From contig OY804580.1 in NCBI GenBank assembly GCA_963680875.1, positions 97,307,353-97,371,352 of the forward strand: DNA of 64,000 bases. The letters are read 5' to 3'. Positions 28,052 through 37,760 of the stretch are shown in pieces. The first letter of the stretch is position 1. The number at the start of each line of letters is the position of its first letter. The stretch is from Bathymodiolus brooksi. Taxonomy: Eukaryota > Mollusca > Bivalvia > Mytilida > Modiolidae. The translations under genes were made by a program, and so were the position numbers. The notes beneath the pieces are model-generated. The model was given only the letters and a program-made list of their open reading frames with translations. It had not been told where the DNA came from and did not search any database.

Positions 28052-28214
28052 TACGTCTGAAAATTAAACCAAACAGTGTTAGAATTAGATTTTAGAGCTG
28101 TCAAATTTTTGTTCTTCCCTCGACGGGATTTGAACCCACACCATTGATACACTGCAGCACCATTCGCTTAGCCTTACGTCCAGCGCCCTAGACCACTCGA
28201 CTACATCCACTCCC
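28052..28214 (-). mobile_element. tRNA-headed SINE, family S3, minus copy
   Basis: This is the reverse complement of 27,813-27,973 with few mismatches. The complement of its box B reads as GGATTTGAACC near 28,127. With the plus copy it forms a large hairpin-prone palindrome around an AT core. Confidence 0.7.
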
Positions 28215-28228
28215 TAAAAAAGGAGCTT

Positions 28229-28237
28229 CAATAGTCG
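28229..28237. repeat. Target-site duplication, left
   Basis: CAATAGTCG occurs here and at 29,368-29,376 around the long-TIR element. The same word occurs once, uninterrupted, at 29,836-29,844 in a duplicate of the flanks. Confidence 0.75.
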
Positions 28238-29367
28238 TAGTCCGAGATTCCTCTGTCGTCCGACGACATTATATATCATTGCTAGAGCCGTCGAACGTCA
28301 GAGCGCAATATATACGGAAAACAGCGGATTTGCTTCTCCAACTCTGGGTCAGCACATTTCCACGTTTCGTGGCTATCGGATTTTATTTTCTATCAGAAAC
28401 CCTTATATAAATCGCTTCACCGATCATTTTTCTATTCATTCATAACCATCTTACCCTCAGAAAGCGGTGTTACACTCCATTACAGCACGATTTTGCCTTA
28501 GATCCTATGATTTCGACATTTGTCTTCCATTTTTCAAACATTTGTCACGTGACTACGAGAAAACTACGATTGCCGCAATGTATCATGGGAGATGATTTGC
28601 GTATAAACAAACAAACAAATATTTTTATTGCCAATCATAGGCGCCTGTTAAGGCAGAACAATTAGCATCAAATTTAATACAGTTGATTATATTGATTGGT
28701 AATGATTTTAACAGCAAATTTAGTGAATTACAGATAACCATAAGAAAAAAAAATGTAGTACCTTGTCCAAAAACAAAAAAGGGGTAACGTAACACATGCT
28801 CTTTCCGAAGCACGTTGGTAACACTCTGCCATTGAATCTTTTCTTTCCAACACATTCTGTATTATTTCCTTCTGCTCTGTTTTGATCTGTAGATGGACTG
28901 TTTGTCCTGCAGAATACGCTTAAATGTATCGTCTTCCATGTGATTTGAATGTTGTTTACGTATGCAAATAATGCTCCAAATAATTTGGCACGCTGCATTA
29001 ATTAGCTCCCATCATGCAATGCGTTGCTGTCATCATTCAGTTAGTATCGCGAGATCACGTGTGTAGATTCGAAAATGGAAGTCAAATGGCGGAATAATAG
29101 GATCTAAGGCAAAATCGTGCTGTAATGGAGTGTAACACCACTTTCTGAGGGTAAGATGGTTATGAATGAATAGAAAAATGATTGGTGAAGCGATTTATAT
29201 AAGGGTTTCTGATAGTTAATAAAATCCGATAGCCACGAAACGTGGAAATGTGCCGACCCAGAACTGGTGAGGCAAATCAGCTGTTTTCCGTATATATTGC
29301 CCTCTGACGTTCGACGGCTCTAGCAATGATATATAATGTCGTCGGACGACAGAGGAATCTCGGACTA
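28238..29367. mobile_element. Non-autonomous long-TIR DNA transposon, about 1,130 bp
   Basis: The left arm begins TAGTCCGAGATTCC and the right arm ends with its complement. The arms match closely for about 290 bp and more loosely to about 355 bp (28,238-28,593 against 29,010-29,367). Shared landmarks are TCGTCCGACGAC, CCACGTTTCGTGG and a block containing GCACGATTTTGCC. The ~415-bp interior has no convincing open frame, and there is no transposase. A 9-bp target duplication with long inverted arms fits a Mutator-like (MULE) non-autonomous element. A 7-bp reading (AATAGTC, with the arm starting one or two bases earlier) is also possible, so the superfamily is uncertain. Confidence 0.8.
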
Positions 29368-29376
29368 CAATAGTCG
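29368..29376. repeat. Target-site duplication, right
   Basis: This is the second copy of CAATAGTCG, directly after the right arm of the long-TIR element. Confidence 0.75.
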
Positions 29377-29495
29377 TAGTGTTACCTTGTCTCGTAAGGA
29401 AAATCTAGGGATAGACGTAAGACATGTGTATAAGCGTGTGTAGATGGTACATATATACTTTAATATTATAATTTGACAGCAATCTAACTCAGCAA
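29377..29495 (+). repeat. Direct repeat, first copy (partner 29,845-29,963)
   Basis: About 119 bp beginning TAGTGTTACCTTGTC recur at 29,845. Together with the minus S3 SINE and the CAATAGTCG site they form a ~300-bp unit present twice. The first unit is split by the long-TIR element and the second is intact. Confidence 0.9.
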
Positions 29496-29659
29496 TTTTT
29501 AATATATTGTATAGGATAATGAAGAATTCATTATACAGTCACAGGAAATAAAGTATATTATACAAACGTCTAGAAGCAAGTGACAACCATACAATATATC
29601 TGTCCCACTGGATCTCAAAGTTACTTTAAAGGATACTAGGTTAATACTAAATATTATAT

Positions 29660-29821
29660 ACGTCTGAAAATTAAACCAAACAGTGTTAGAATTAGATTTT
29701 AGAGCTGTCAAATTTTTGTTCTTCCCTCGACGGGATTTGAACCCACACCATTGATACACTGCAGCACCATTCGCTTAGCCTTACGTCCAGCGCCCTAGAT
29801 CACTCGACTACATCCACTCCC
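29660..29821 (-). mobile_element. tRNA-headed SINE, family S3, second minus copy
   Basis: It is nearly identical to 28,052-28,214, including the same 3' flank as far as CAATAGTCG. It therefore arose by duplication of that segment rather than by an independent retroposition. Confidence 0.7.
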
Positions 29822-29844
29822 TAAAAAAGGAGCTTCAATAGTCG

Positions 29845-29963
29845 TAGTGTTACCTTGTCTCGTAAGGAAAATCTAGGGATAGACGTAAGACATGTGTATA
29901 AGCGTGTGTAGATGGTACATATATACTTTAATATTATAATTTGACAGCAATCTAACTCAGCAA
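29845..29963 (+). repeat. Direct repeat, second copy, with the intact target site just upstream
   Basis: It matches 29,377-29,495 almost base for base and ends in an (AT)n tract at 29,964-29,983. The preceding CAATAGTCG at 29,836-29,844 is the unoccupied equivalent of the transposon insertion site. Confidence 0.9.
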
Positions 29964-30129
29964 TATATATATATATATATATAAAGGTTGATACTTCCTA
30001 ATCAGAACACTGAAATCGGCATGAAGTTTTCAGATTCAACTAATTTGTGAAATGTTATACCCAAACGTTTTAACGTGCAGGTTAATTAAATGCTATGCTT
30101 TTTACATCTTAGGAACATATTAGAAAAGG

Positions 30130-30960
30130 TTGAAGAAACCAAGTGGTAATCAGAAGACGGACAGACGGACAGAAAACACAATGGCCACAAGATACCAAGT
30201 GGTAATCAGAAGCCGTAAATCAAAGATACCAAAGGCGTAATCAGAAGCCGTAAATCTAAGATACCAAGTGGTAATCAGAAGCCGTAAATCTAAGATACCA
30301 AGTGGTAATCAGAAGCCGTAAATCTAAGATACCAATGGGTAATCAGAAGCCGTAAATCTAAGATACCAAAGGGGTAATCAGAAGCCGTAAATCTAAGATA
30401 CTAAGTGGTAATCAGAAACCGTAAATCTAAGATACCAAGTGGTAATCAGAAGCCGTAAATCTAAGATACCAAGTGGTAATCAGAAGCCGTAAATCTATGA
30501 TACCAAGTGGTAATCAGAAGGCGTAAATCTAAGATACCAAGTGGTAATCAGAAGCCGTAAATCTAAGATACCAAGTGGTAATCAGAAGCCATAAATCTAA
30601 GATACCAAGGGGTAATCAGAAGCCGTAAATCTAAGATACCAAAGAGGTAATCAGAAGCCGTAAATCTAAGATACCAAAGGGGTAATCAGAAGGCGTAAAT
30701 CTAAGATACCAAGTGGTAATCAGAAGCCGTAAGTCTAAGATACCAAGGGGTAATCAGAAGCCGTAAATCTAAGATACCAAAGAGGTAATCAGAAGCCGTA
30801 AATCGAAGACGGACAGACAACACAATGGCCAAGAGAAAAAGAACAACAGGACAAACAGCGGTCTACACAATACTACAAAGAAAACTTAAGATCGAGCAAC
30901 ACGAACCCCACTAAAAACCGTGGGTTATCTCAGAGTACGATGGTGGGTTATTGGTGTTTG
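30130..30960 (+). mobile_element. Family A, copy A2, containing a short satellite array
   Basis: The left part has one motif unit followed by ACACAATGGCC (30,130-30,190). Then comes the array at 30,191-30,808. The right flank reads CAGACAACACAATGGCC, then GATCGAGCAACACGAACC and CACTAAAAACCG. These right-flank words are the family A body seen in single-copy insertions elsewhere. No coding potential is visible. Confidence 0.8.
30191..30808 (+). repeat. 34/35-bp array, about 18 monomers
   Basis: Most units are 34 bp, built from TAATCAGAAGCCG, TAAATCTAA and GATACCAAGTGG. A few are 35 bp with CAAAGGGG or CAAAGAGG. It belongs to the same family as the 25.9-kb array, but almost every unit carries TAATCAG, the form found in single-copy family A insertions. 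Confidence 0.95.
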
Positions 30961-31356
30961 ACAGCTTTATAATGACTACCACCATAATAAAAACGTCGAT
31001 ACATAATTGAGGGGATGAAAACACGGGCAGCTATAACGAATTAACTCCCCCGTCCCCGGACCATGTGTAGTTTGGAAACATGGTTGTCAGTATCTAGACG
31101 AGAACTCTTCCCATCAGTTATGATAGCGTTGTGGTCCGAAGTCAACATTAATCCCAGTACCCTAGACCATTCGGCCACATCCGGTTTGTATAAAACCTGA
31201 ATTGTTTATCCGACCTGTATAAATTGTTGTTTTATGTATATCAAAACATTACTGGTACGACCTGTACAAATACAGCTGACCTGGAACAACACTTGTTCTT
31301 TTAAAATGTTAAATATGTTACACTATCTCTTTATTGCATATCAAATCAAGTCTGGC
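30961..31356. other. Unique DNA with a weak tRNA-like SINE head (minus, about 31,130-31,190)
   Basis: Read on the minus strand, 31,185-31,130 begins GGATGTGGCCGAATGG and continues TCTAGGG, resembling the S3 head. It lacks a clear box B, so it is probably a decayed fragment. The rest is unremarkable AT-rich sequence. Confidence 0.4.
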
Positions 31357-31460
31357 AGAGACATAAGGTATACACAAAATTATATAGTAAACAACACTTC
31401 ATCATAGAGACATAAGGTATACACAAAATTATATTGTAAACAACACTTCATCATAGAGAC
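31357..31460 (+). repeat. 49-bp tandem duplication, 2 copies
   Basis: AGAGACATAAGG starts at 31,357 and 31,406. The two copies differ at one or two bases and a short third start follows. Confidence 0.9.
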
Positions 31461-31495
31461 TTTTGACTTATTTGGTTTTCAAATCGCTTGATTAT

Positions 31496-31743
31496 GAACC
31501 TATAATGGTTATTTCTGAAGCGAGATGAACCTATAATGGTTATTTCTGAAACGAAATGAACCTATAATGGTTATTTCTGAAACGAGATGAACCTATAATG
31601 GTTATTTCTGAAACGAGATGAACCTATAATGGTTATTTCTGAAACGAGATGAACCTATGATGATTATTTCTGAAACGAGATGAACATATAATGGTTATTT
31701 CTGAAACGAGATGAACATATAATGGTTATTTCTGAAACGAGAT
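31496..31743 (+). repeat. 31-bp tandem repeat, 8 copies
   Basis: Units of GAACCTATAATGG plus TTATTTCTGAAACGAGAT start every 31 bp from 31,496 to 31,713. The first unit has GCGAGAT and the sixth and later ones have small changes. The last unit abuts a MITE. Confidence 0.96.
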
Positions 31744-31744
31744 A

Positions 31745-31896
31745 CAATCAAACCTGCCTTAAAGGGCACCCCTATATAACAAATCACTGTCTGTAAAGGG
31801 CAGCTTCATTTTCCCTATTAATGAATAATTTTAACCTCTATATAAAGGTCACGTTTTCAGGTTACCTTGAGTGTCCTTTATATACAGGTTTGACTG
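31745..31896. mobile_element. 152-bp MITE with TA target duplication (mariner-like ends)
   Basis: It begins CAATCAAACCTG and ends CAGGTTTGACTG. The ends are inverted repeats with one mismatch, and inner pairs (AAAGGGCAC against GTGTCCTTT) extend them. TA flanks both sides (31,743-31,744 and 31,897-31,898), as in Tc1/mariner insertions. A relative lies at 56,068-56,224. It has no coding capacity. Confidence 0.82.
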
Positions 31897-31916
31897 TATT
31901 TTATTATTACAATTAG

Positions 31917-32040
31917 GTCGATGTTTCTGCTGGTGGACTATTAGTCCCCGAGGATATAATCCCGCAAGTCTTCAGTGCTTCCATACGAAGATGGTTTATT
32001 AGATATATTCATGTTTGAAACCTACAGTTCCAAAGAAATG
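31917..32040 (+). mobile_element. Family C repeat, copy C1, left part
   Basis: It shares CTGCTGGTGGACTATTAG, TCTTCAGTGCTTC and TTTATTAGATA with the fuller copy at 58,690-58,960. It resembles a repeat I associate with bivalves that contains a CTGCTGGTGGAC box. It is interrupted by a family A insertion and resumes near 32,255. Confidence 0.65.
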
Positions 32041-32254
32041 TTTGACGATACCAAAGGGGTAATCAGAATCCGTAAATCGAAGGACAGCCAATGCAATGTT
32101 AAAAAGAACACACAATGATCTATAAAACACTACGCAGAAAATTAAAGATCGAGCAACACAAACCCTACTAAAACCGATGGTGGGATCAACTCATGATTTA
32201 TCTAAAATAAGGGGAGTCTTCGTCATGCATTGGTAATCTTAGCCGATTTGGCCA
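32041..32254 (+). mobile_element. Family A, copy A3, inserted into C1
   Basis: It starts GTTTGACGATACC, carries one satellite word (CAAAGGGGTAATCAG, then CCGTAAATCGAAG) and continues through GATCGAGCAACAC. The right end is approximate. The target family C copy continues on the other side. Confidence 0.7.
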
Positions 32255-32390
32255 TTTAGGTTTTCTTGCTTCCAAAGATTTTTGAAAAATTTGACTCTCC
32301 AATCTTTTGTTTTTGAGCGTACCAGATGAAATTTATTCCAGAAACGCATGTTGCGCACTAAATAATATATTTACGTGTTTATTGGGGAAA
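32255..32390 (+). mobile_element. Family C repeat, copy C1, right part with hammerhead-like words
   Basis: It matches 58,850-58,950 (CTTCCAAAGA, AATCTTTTG, GAGCGTACC, ATTCCAGA, GCGCACTA). It contains CAGATGA at 32,323-32,329, GAAAC at 32,341-32,345 and GTT at 32,350-32,352. The spacing and order suggest a decayed type I hammerhead ribozyme core. Confidence 0.55.
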
Positions 32391-32429
32391 AACAGGCTTA
32401 TTCAAGTTAAATTCAAGTTTTTTGCACAC

Positions 32430-32527
32430 TTAGGCATATCAATTTTGCCTCTTTCTACGATTTTTCTATTGGATTTTTGGAACTGTTACAACTGCGTGGT
32501 ATTATTTGTTTTTCATTTTATTTCAGC
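32430..32527 (+). mobile_element. Family D, copy D2, right block
   Basis: It has TTTCTACGATTTTTCTAT, GGAACTGTTACAACTG, GTGGTATT and TTTTATTTCAGC, as in other D copies. The 56-bp array starts 14 bp after this end. Confidence 0.65.
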
Positions 32528-32789
32528 ATCACCTTGTATTGGTTTCGCTGCAGGTAATGGACACTTTGGAATGTTCTGCTCTTTGTTTTTGTGCATTGGT
32601 TTCGCTGCAGGTATGGACACTTTGGAATGTTCTGCTCTTTGTTGTTGTGCATTGGTTTCGCTGCAGGTAATGGACACTTTGGAATGTTCTGCCCTTTGTT
32701 GTTGTGCATTGGTTTCGTTGCAGGTATGGACACTTTGGAATGTTCTGCTCTTTGTTGTTGTGCATTGGGTTCGCTGCAGGTATGGACAC

Positions 32790-33912
32790 TTTGGAATGTT
32801 CTGCTCTTTGTTGTTGTGCATTGGTTTCGCTGCCGATATGGACACTTTGGAATGTTCTGCTCTTTGTTGTTGTGCATTGGTTTCGTTGCAGGTATGGACA
32901 CTTTGGTTTGTTCTGCCCTTTGTTGTTGTGCATTGGTTTCGCTGCAGGTAATGGACACTTTGGAATGTTCTACTCTTTGTTTTTGTGCATTGGTTTCGCT
33001 GCAGGTATGGACACTTTGGAATGTTCTGCTCTTTGTTGTTGTGCATTGGTTTCGCTGCAGGTATGGACACTTTGGAATGTTCTGCTCTTTGTTGTTGTGC
33101 ATTGGTTTCGCTGCAGGTAATGGACACTTTGGAATGTTCTGCCCTTTGTTGTTGTGCATTGGTTTCGCTGCAGGTATGGACACTTTGGAATGTTCTGCTC
33201 TTTGTTGTTGTGCATTGGTTTCGCTGCAGATATGGACACTTTGGAATGTTCTGCTCTTTGTTGTTGTGCATTCGTTTCGTTGCAGGTATGAACACTTTAG
33301 AATGTTCTGCTCTTTGTTGTTGTGCATTGGATTCGTTGCAGGTATGGACACTTTGGAATGTTCTGCTCTTTGTTGTTGTGCATTGGTTTCGCTGCCGATA
33401 TGGACACTTTGGAATGTTCTGCTCTTTGTTGTTGTGCATTGGTTTCGTTGCAGGTATGGACACTTTGGTTTGTTCTGCCCTTTGTTGTTGTGCATTGGTT
33501 TCGCTGCAGGTAATGGACACTTTGGAATGTTCTACTCTTTGTTTTTGTGTATTGGTTTCGCTGCAGGTATGGACACTTTGGAATGTTCTGCTCTTTGTTG
33601 TTGTGCATTGGTTTCGCTGCAGGTATGGACACTTTGGAATGTTCTGCTCTTTGTTGTTGTGCATTGGTTTCGCTGCAGGTAATGGACACTTTGGAATGTT
33701 CTGCCCTTTGTTGTTGTGCATTGGTTTCGCTGCAGGTATGGACACTTTGGAATGTTCTGCTCTTTGTTGTTGTGCATTGGTTTCGCTGCAGATATGGACA
33801 CTTTGGAATGTTCTGCTCTTTGTTGTTGTGCATTCGTTTCGTTGCAGGTATGGACACTTTAGAATGTTCTGCTCTTTGTTGTTGTGCATTGGATTCGTTG
33901 CAGGTATGGACA
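32790..33912 (+). repeat. 562-bp (10-unit) tandem duplication within the 56-bp array
   Basis: Rare variants recur at an offset of 562 bp, for example CTGCCGATATGG at 32,829 and 33,391 and TTCGTTTCGTTGC at 33,271 and 33,833. The edges are approximate. Confidence 0.8.
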
Positions 33913-36316
33913 CTTTGGAATGTTCTGCTCTTTGTTGTTGTGCATTGGTTTCGCTGCAGGTATGGACACTTTGGTTTGTTCTGCCCTTTGTTGTTGTGCA
34001 TTGATTTCGCTGCAGGTATGGACACTTTGGAATGTTCTGCCCTTTGTTGTTGTGCATTGGTTTCGCTGCAGGTATGGACACTTTGTTTTGTTCTGCCCTT
34101 TGTTGTTGTGCATTGGTTTCGCTGCAGGTATGGACACTTTGGAATGTTCTGCTCTTTGTTGTTGTGCATTGGTTTCGCTGCAGGTATGGACACTTTGGAA
34201 TGTTCTGCTCTTTGTTGTTGTGCATTGGTTTCGCTGCAGGTAATGGACACTTTGGAATGTTCTGTCCTTTGTTGTTGTGCATTGGTTTCGTTGCAGGTAT
34301 GGACACTTTGGAATGTTCTGCTCTTTGTTTTTGTGCATTGGTTTCGCTGCAGGTAATGGACACTTTGGAATGTTCTGCTCTTTGTTGTTGTGCATTGGTT
34401 TCGCTGCAGGTATGGACACTTTGGTTTGTTCTGCCCTTTGTTGTTGTGCAATGGTTTCGCTGCAGGTATGGACACTTTGGAATGTTCTGCTCTTTGTTGT
34501 TGTGCATTGGTTTCGCTGCAGGTAATGGACACTTTGGAATGTTCTGCTATTTGTTGTTGTGCATTGGTTTCGCTGCAGGTAATGGACACTTTGGAATGTT
34601 CTGCTCTTTGTTGTTGTGCATTGGTTTCGCTGCAGGTAATGGACACTTTGGAATGTTCTGCTCTTTGTTGTTGTGCATTGCTTTCGCTGCAGATATGGAC
34701 ACTTTGGAATGTTCTGCTCTTTGTTGTTGTGCATTGGTTTCGCTGCAGGTAATGGACACTTTGGAATGTTCTGCTCTTTGTTGTTGTGCATTGGTTTCGC
34801 TGCAGGCAATGGACACTTTGGAATGTTCTGCCCTTTGTTGTTGTGCATTGGTTTCGCTGCAGGTAATGAACACTTTGGAATGTTCTGCTCTTTGTTGTTG
34901 TGCATTGGTTTCGCCGCAGGTATGGACACTTTGGAATGTTCTGCCCTTTGTTGTTGTGCATTGGTTTCGCTGCAGGTAATGGACACTTTGGAATGTTCTG
35001 CTCTTTGTTGTTGTGCATTGGTTTCGCTGCAGGTAATGGACACTTTGGAATGTTCTGCTCTTTGTTGTTGTGCATTCGTTTCGTTGCAGGTATGGACACT
35101 TTAGAATGTTCTGCTCTTTGTTGTTGTGCATTGGATTCGTTGCAGGTATGGACACTTTGGAATGTTCTGCTCTTTGTTGTTGTGCATTGGTTTCGCTGCA
35201 GGTATGGACACTTTGGTTTGTTCTGCCCTTTGTTGTTGTGCATTGATTTCGCTGCAGGTATGGACACTTTGGAATGTTCTGCCCTTTGTTGTTGTGCATT
35301 GGTTTCGCTGCAGGTATGGACACTTTGTTTTGTTCTGCCCTTTGTTGTTGTGCATTGGTTTCGCTGCAGGTATGGACACTTTGGAATGTTCTGCTCTTTG
35401 TTGTTGTGCATTGGTTTCGCTGCAGGTATGGACACTTTGGAATGTTCTGCTCTTTGTTGTTGTGCATTGGTTTCGCTGCAGGTAATGGACACTTTGGAAT
35501 GTTCTGTCCTTTGTTGTTGTGCATTGGTTTCGTTGCAGGTATGGACACTTTGGAATGTTCTGCTCTTTGTTTTTGTGCATTGGTTTCGCTGCAGGTAATG
35601 GACACTTTGGAATGTTCTGCTCTTTGTTGTTGTGCATTGGTTTCGCTGCAGGTATGGACACTTTGGTTTGTTCTGCCCTTTGTTGTTGTGCAATGGTTTC
35701 GCTGCAGGTATGGACACTTTGGAATGTTCTGCTCTTTGTTGTTGTGCATTGGTTTCGCTGCAGGTAATGGACACTTTGGAATGTTCTGCTATTTGTTGTT
35801 GTGCATTGGTTTCGCTGCAGGTAATGGACACTTTGGAATGTTCTGCTCTTTGTTGTTGTGCATTGGTTTCGCTGCAGGTAATGGACACTTTGGAATGTTC
35901 TGCTCTTTGTTGTTGTGCATTGCTTTCGCTGCAGATATGGACACTTTGGAATGTTCTGCTCTTTGTTGTTGTGCATTGGTTTCGCTGCAGGTAATGGACA
36001 CTTTGGAATGTTCTGCTCTTTGTTGTTGTGCATTGGTTTCGCTGCAGGCAATGGACACTTTGGAATGTTCTGCCCTTTGTTGTTGTGCATTGGTTTCGCT
36101 GCAGGTAATGAACACTTTGGAATGTTCTGCTCTTTGTTGTTGTGCATTGGTTTCGCCGCAGGTATGGACACTTTGGAATGTTCTGCCCTTTGTTGTTGTG
36201 CATTGGTTTCGCTGCAGGTAATGGACACTTTGGAATGTTCTGCTCTTTGTTGTTGTGCATTGGTTTCGCTGCAGGTAATGGACACTTTGGAATGTTCTGC
36301 TCTTTGTTGTTGTGCA
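33833..36316 (+). repeat. 1,242-bp (22-unit) tandem duplication within the 56-bp array
   Basis: The variants CTTTGTTTTG (34,081 and 35,323) and TTCGTTTCG (33,833 and 35,075) both have an offset of 1,242 bp. The intervening variants agree in order. The edges are approximate. Confidence 0.85.
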
Positions 36317-36878
36317 TTGGTTTCGCTGCAGGTAATGGACACTTTGGAATGTTCTGCTCTTTGTTGTTGTGCATTGGTCTCGCTGCAGGTATGGACACTT
36401 TGGAATGTTCTGCCCTTGGTTGTTGTGCATTGGTTTCGCTGCAGGTAATTGACACTTTGGAATGTTCTACTCTTTGTTGTTGTGCATTGGTTTCGCTGCA
36501 GGTAATGGACACTTTGGAATGTTCTACTCTTTGTTGTTGTGCATTGGTTTCGCTGCAGGTATGGACACTTTAGAATGTTCTGCTCTTTGTTGTTCTGCAT
36601 TGGTTCCGCTGCAGGTATGGACACCTTGGAATGTTCTACTCTTTGTTGTTGTGTATTGGTTTCGCTGCAGGCATGGACACTTTAGAATGTGTCTGCTCTT
36701 TGTTGTTGTGTATTGGTTACGCTGCAGGTATGGACACTTTAGAATGTGTCTGCTCTTTGTTGTTGTGTATTGGTTTCGCTGCAGGTATGGACACTTTAGA
36801 ATGTGTCTGCTCTTTGTTGTTGTGCATTGGTTTCGCTGCAGGTATGGAGACTTTGGAATGTGTCTGCTCTTTGTTGTT

Positions 36879-37760
36879 TACTACTTGTTTTCAGAATTGG
36901 GCATAATCTGACGAGTTTAGTAAAAAAATAAGTACTTGGTTTCCTAAATCAATTTTGATGTGAGGTGCGGATATATGACAAAAGAAATATTCTCGTGTTG
37001 TTTTGGCTGGATTGTCGAGCAAGAAAATTCATATTTCAGAAAATTATGTTAAAAAGTTGAAGTGACTAAATTATTCTAAAGCATTCAAAATATGGTAATT
37101 TCATTATTCAAATTACAAAATATTAAAGAGAAACAGACATTAGGAACACATAATCGAAAAACAGATAGCCAATTCCATATTTGTACGGACGGATCAGAAG
37201 AGGCGTATAAATAAGAATCGAAACATTTCGACAGCTCAGCCAAGACGAACACTATAATAAATATCTGTTACTGGAAATATTTGTTTTTGTCATATCATAG
37301 ATCCCAAGTTCCCTGTGACAAGAGCGGACGTTGTGATAGAGGGCTCAAGCTACACCTAACCACCACACCTGATACCATATCAAAGTCCTCTTGTCACAGA
37401 TACACAATACAATTTTCAAAAGTCTTATTCGTTTCTATCCATTTCTCCATATTTTTCCAGTGGAAGTCAAAAGTCGTTGACTCGGTCAATTTCATATAGG
37501 TTTTTTATATTGCTGACCTCGTTCTGAATATGGTTGAAATACTGCTCGCTGGACGTTTAAACAATAATCAATGAATCAATTAATGTAATACAAACATGTC
37601 AGCAAAATTTGGAAAAACATGTCGCTATAATTACGCTCGCATATCAAATACTGTGAATTCATTGTTATTCGTTGTATTTCAATTTTCGTGTATTTGTGAA
37701 TACTATAAAACCACGAAATTAAGAATTCATCGAATACTTGTCATCATATATATATATATA
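36879..37760. other. AT-rich unique DNA, nothing recognised
   Basis: No gene, SINE or tandem repeat is evident apart from a short (TA)n tract at 37,747-37,760 just before a SINE. Short open frames here have no recognisable similarity. Confidence 0.5.

Larger units (their letters stand above)
32541..36878 (+). repeat. 56/57-bp tandem array, about 77 units
   Basis: A typical unit joins GGTTTCGCTGCAGGTATGG, ACACTTTGGAATG, TTCTGCTCTTTG and TTGTTGTGCATT. Two forms alternate irregularly: 56 bp with GGTATGG and 57 bp with GGTAATGG. Each unit carries a CTGCAG (PstI) site in the word CTGCAGGT. The 56-bp unit has no stop triplet in any of the six frames; the 57-bp form adds one plus-strand TAA. This explains the very long overlapping open frames on both strands, up to 1,071 codons. 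The last units (36.6-36.88 kb) are more divergent (GAATGTGTCTGC). I see no single-copy relative in the window. Confidence 0.97.

Noticed and set aside
28625..28998. Transposase remnant inside the long-TIR element
   Set aside because: The two overlapping short frames show no recognisable motif and partly overlap the arms. The element looks non-coding.
33297..36512. A 1,071-codon minus-strand open frame and about 30 overlapping long frames on both strands
   Set aside because: They all lie in the 56/57-bp array. The unit has no stop in any frame, so long frames exist on both strands and in all phases. There is no domain, start context or codon preference.
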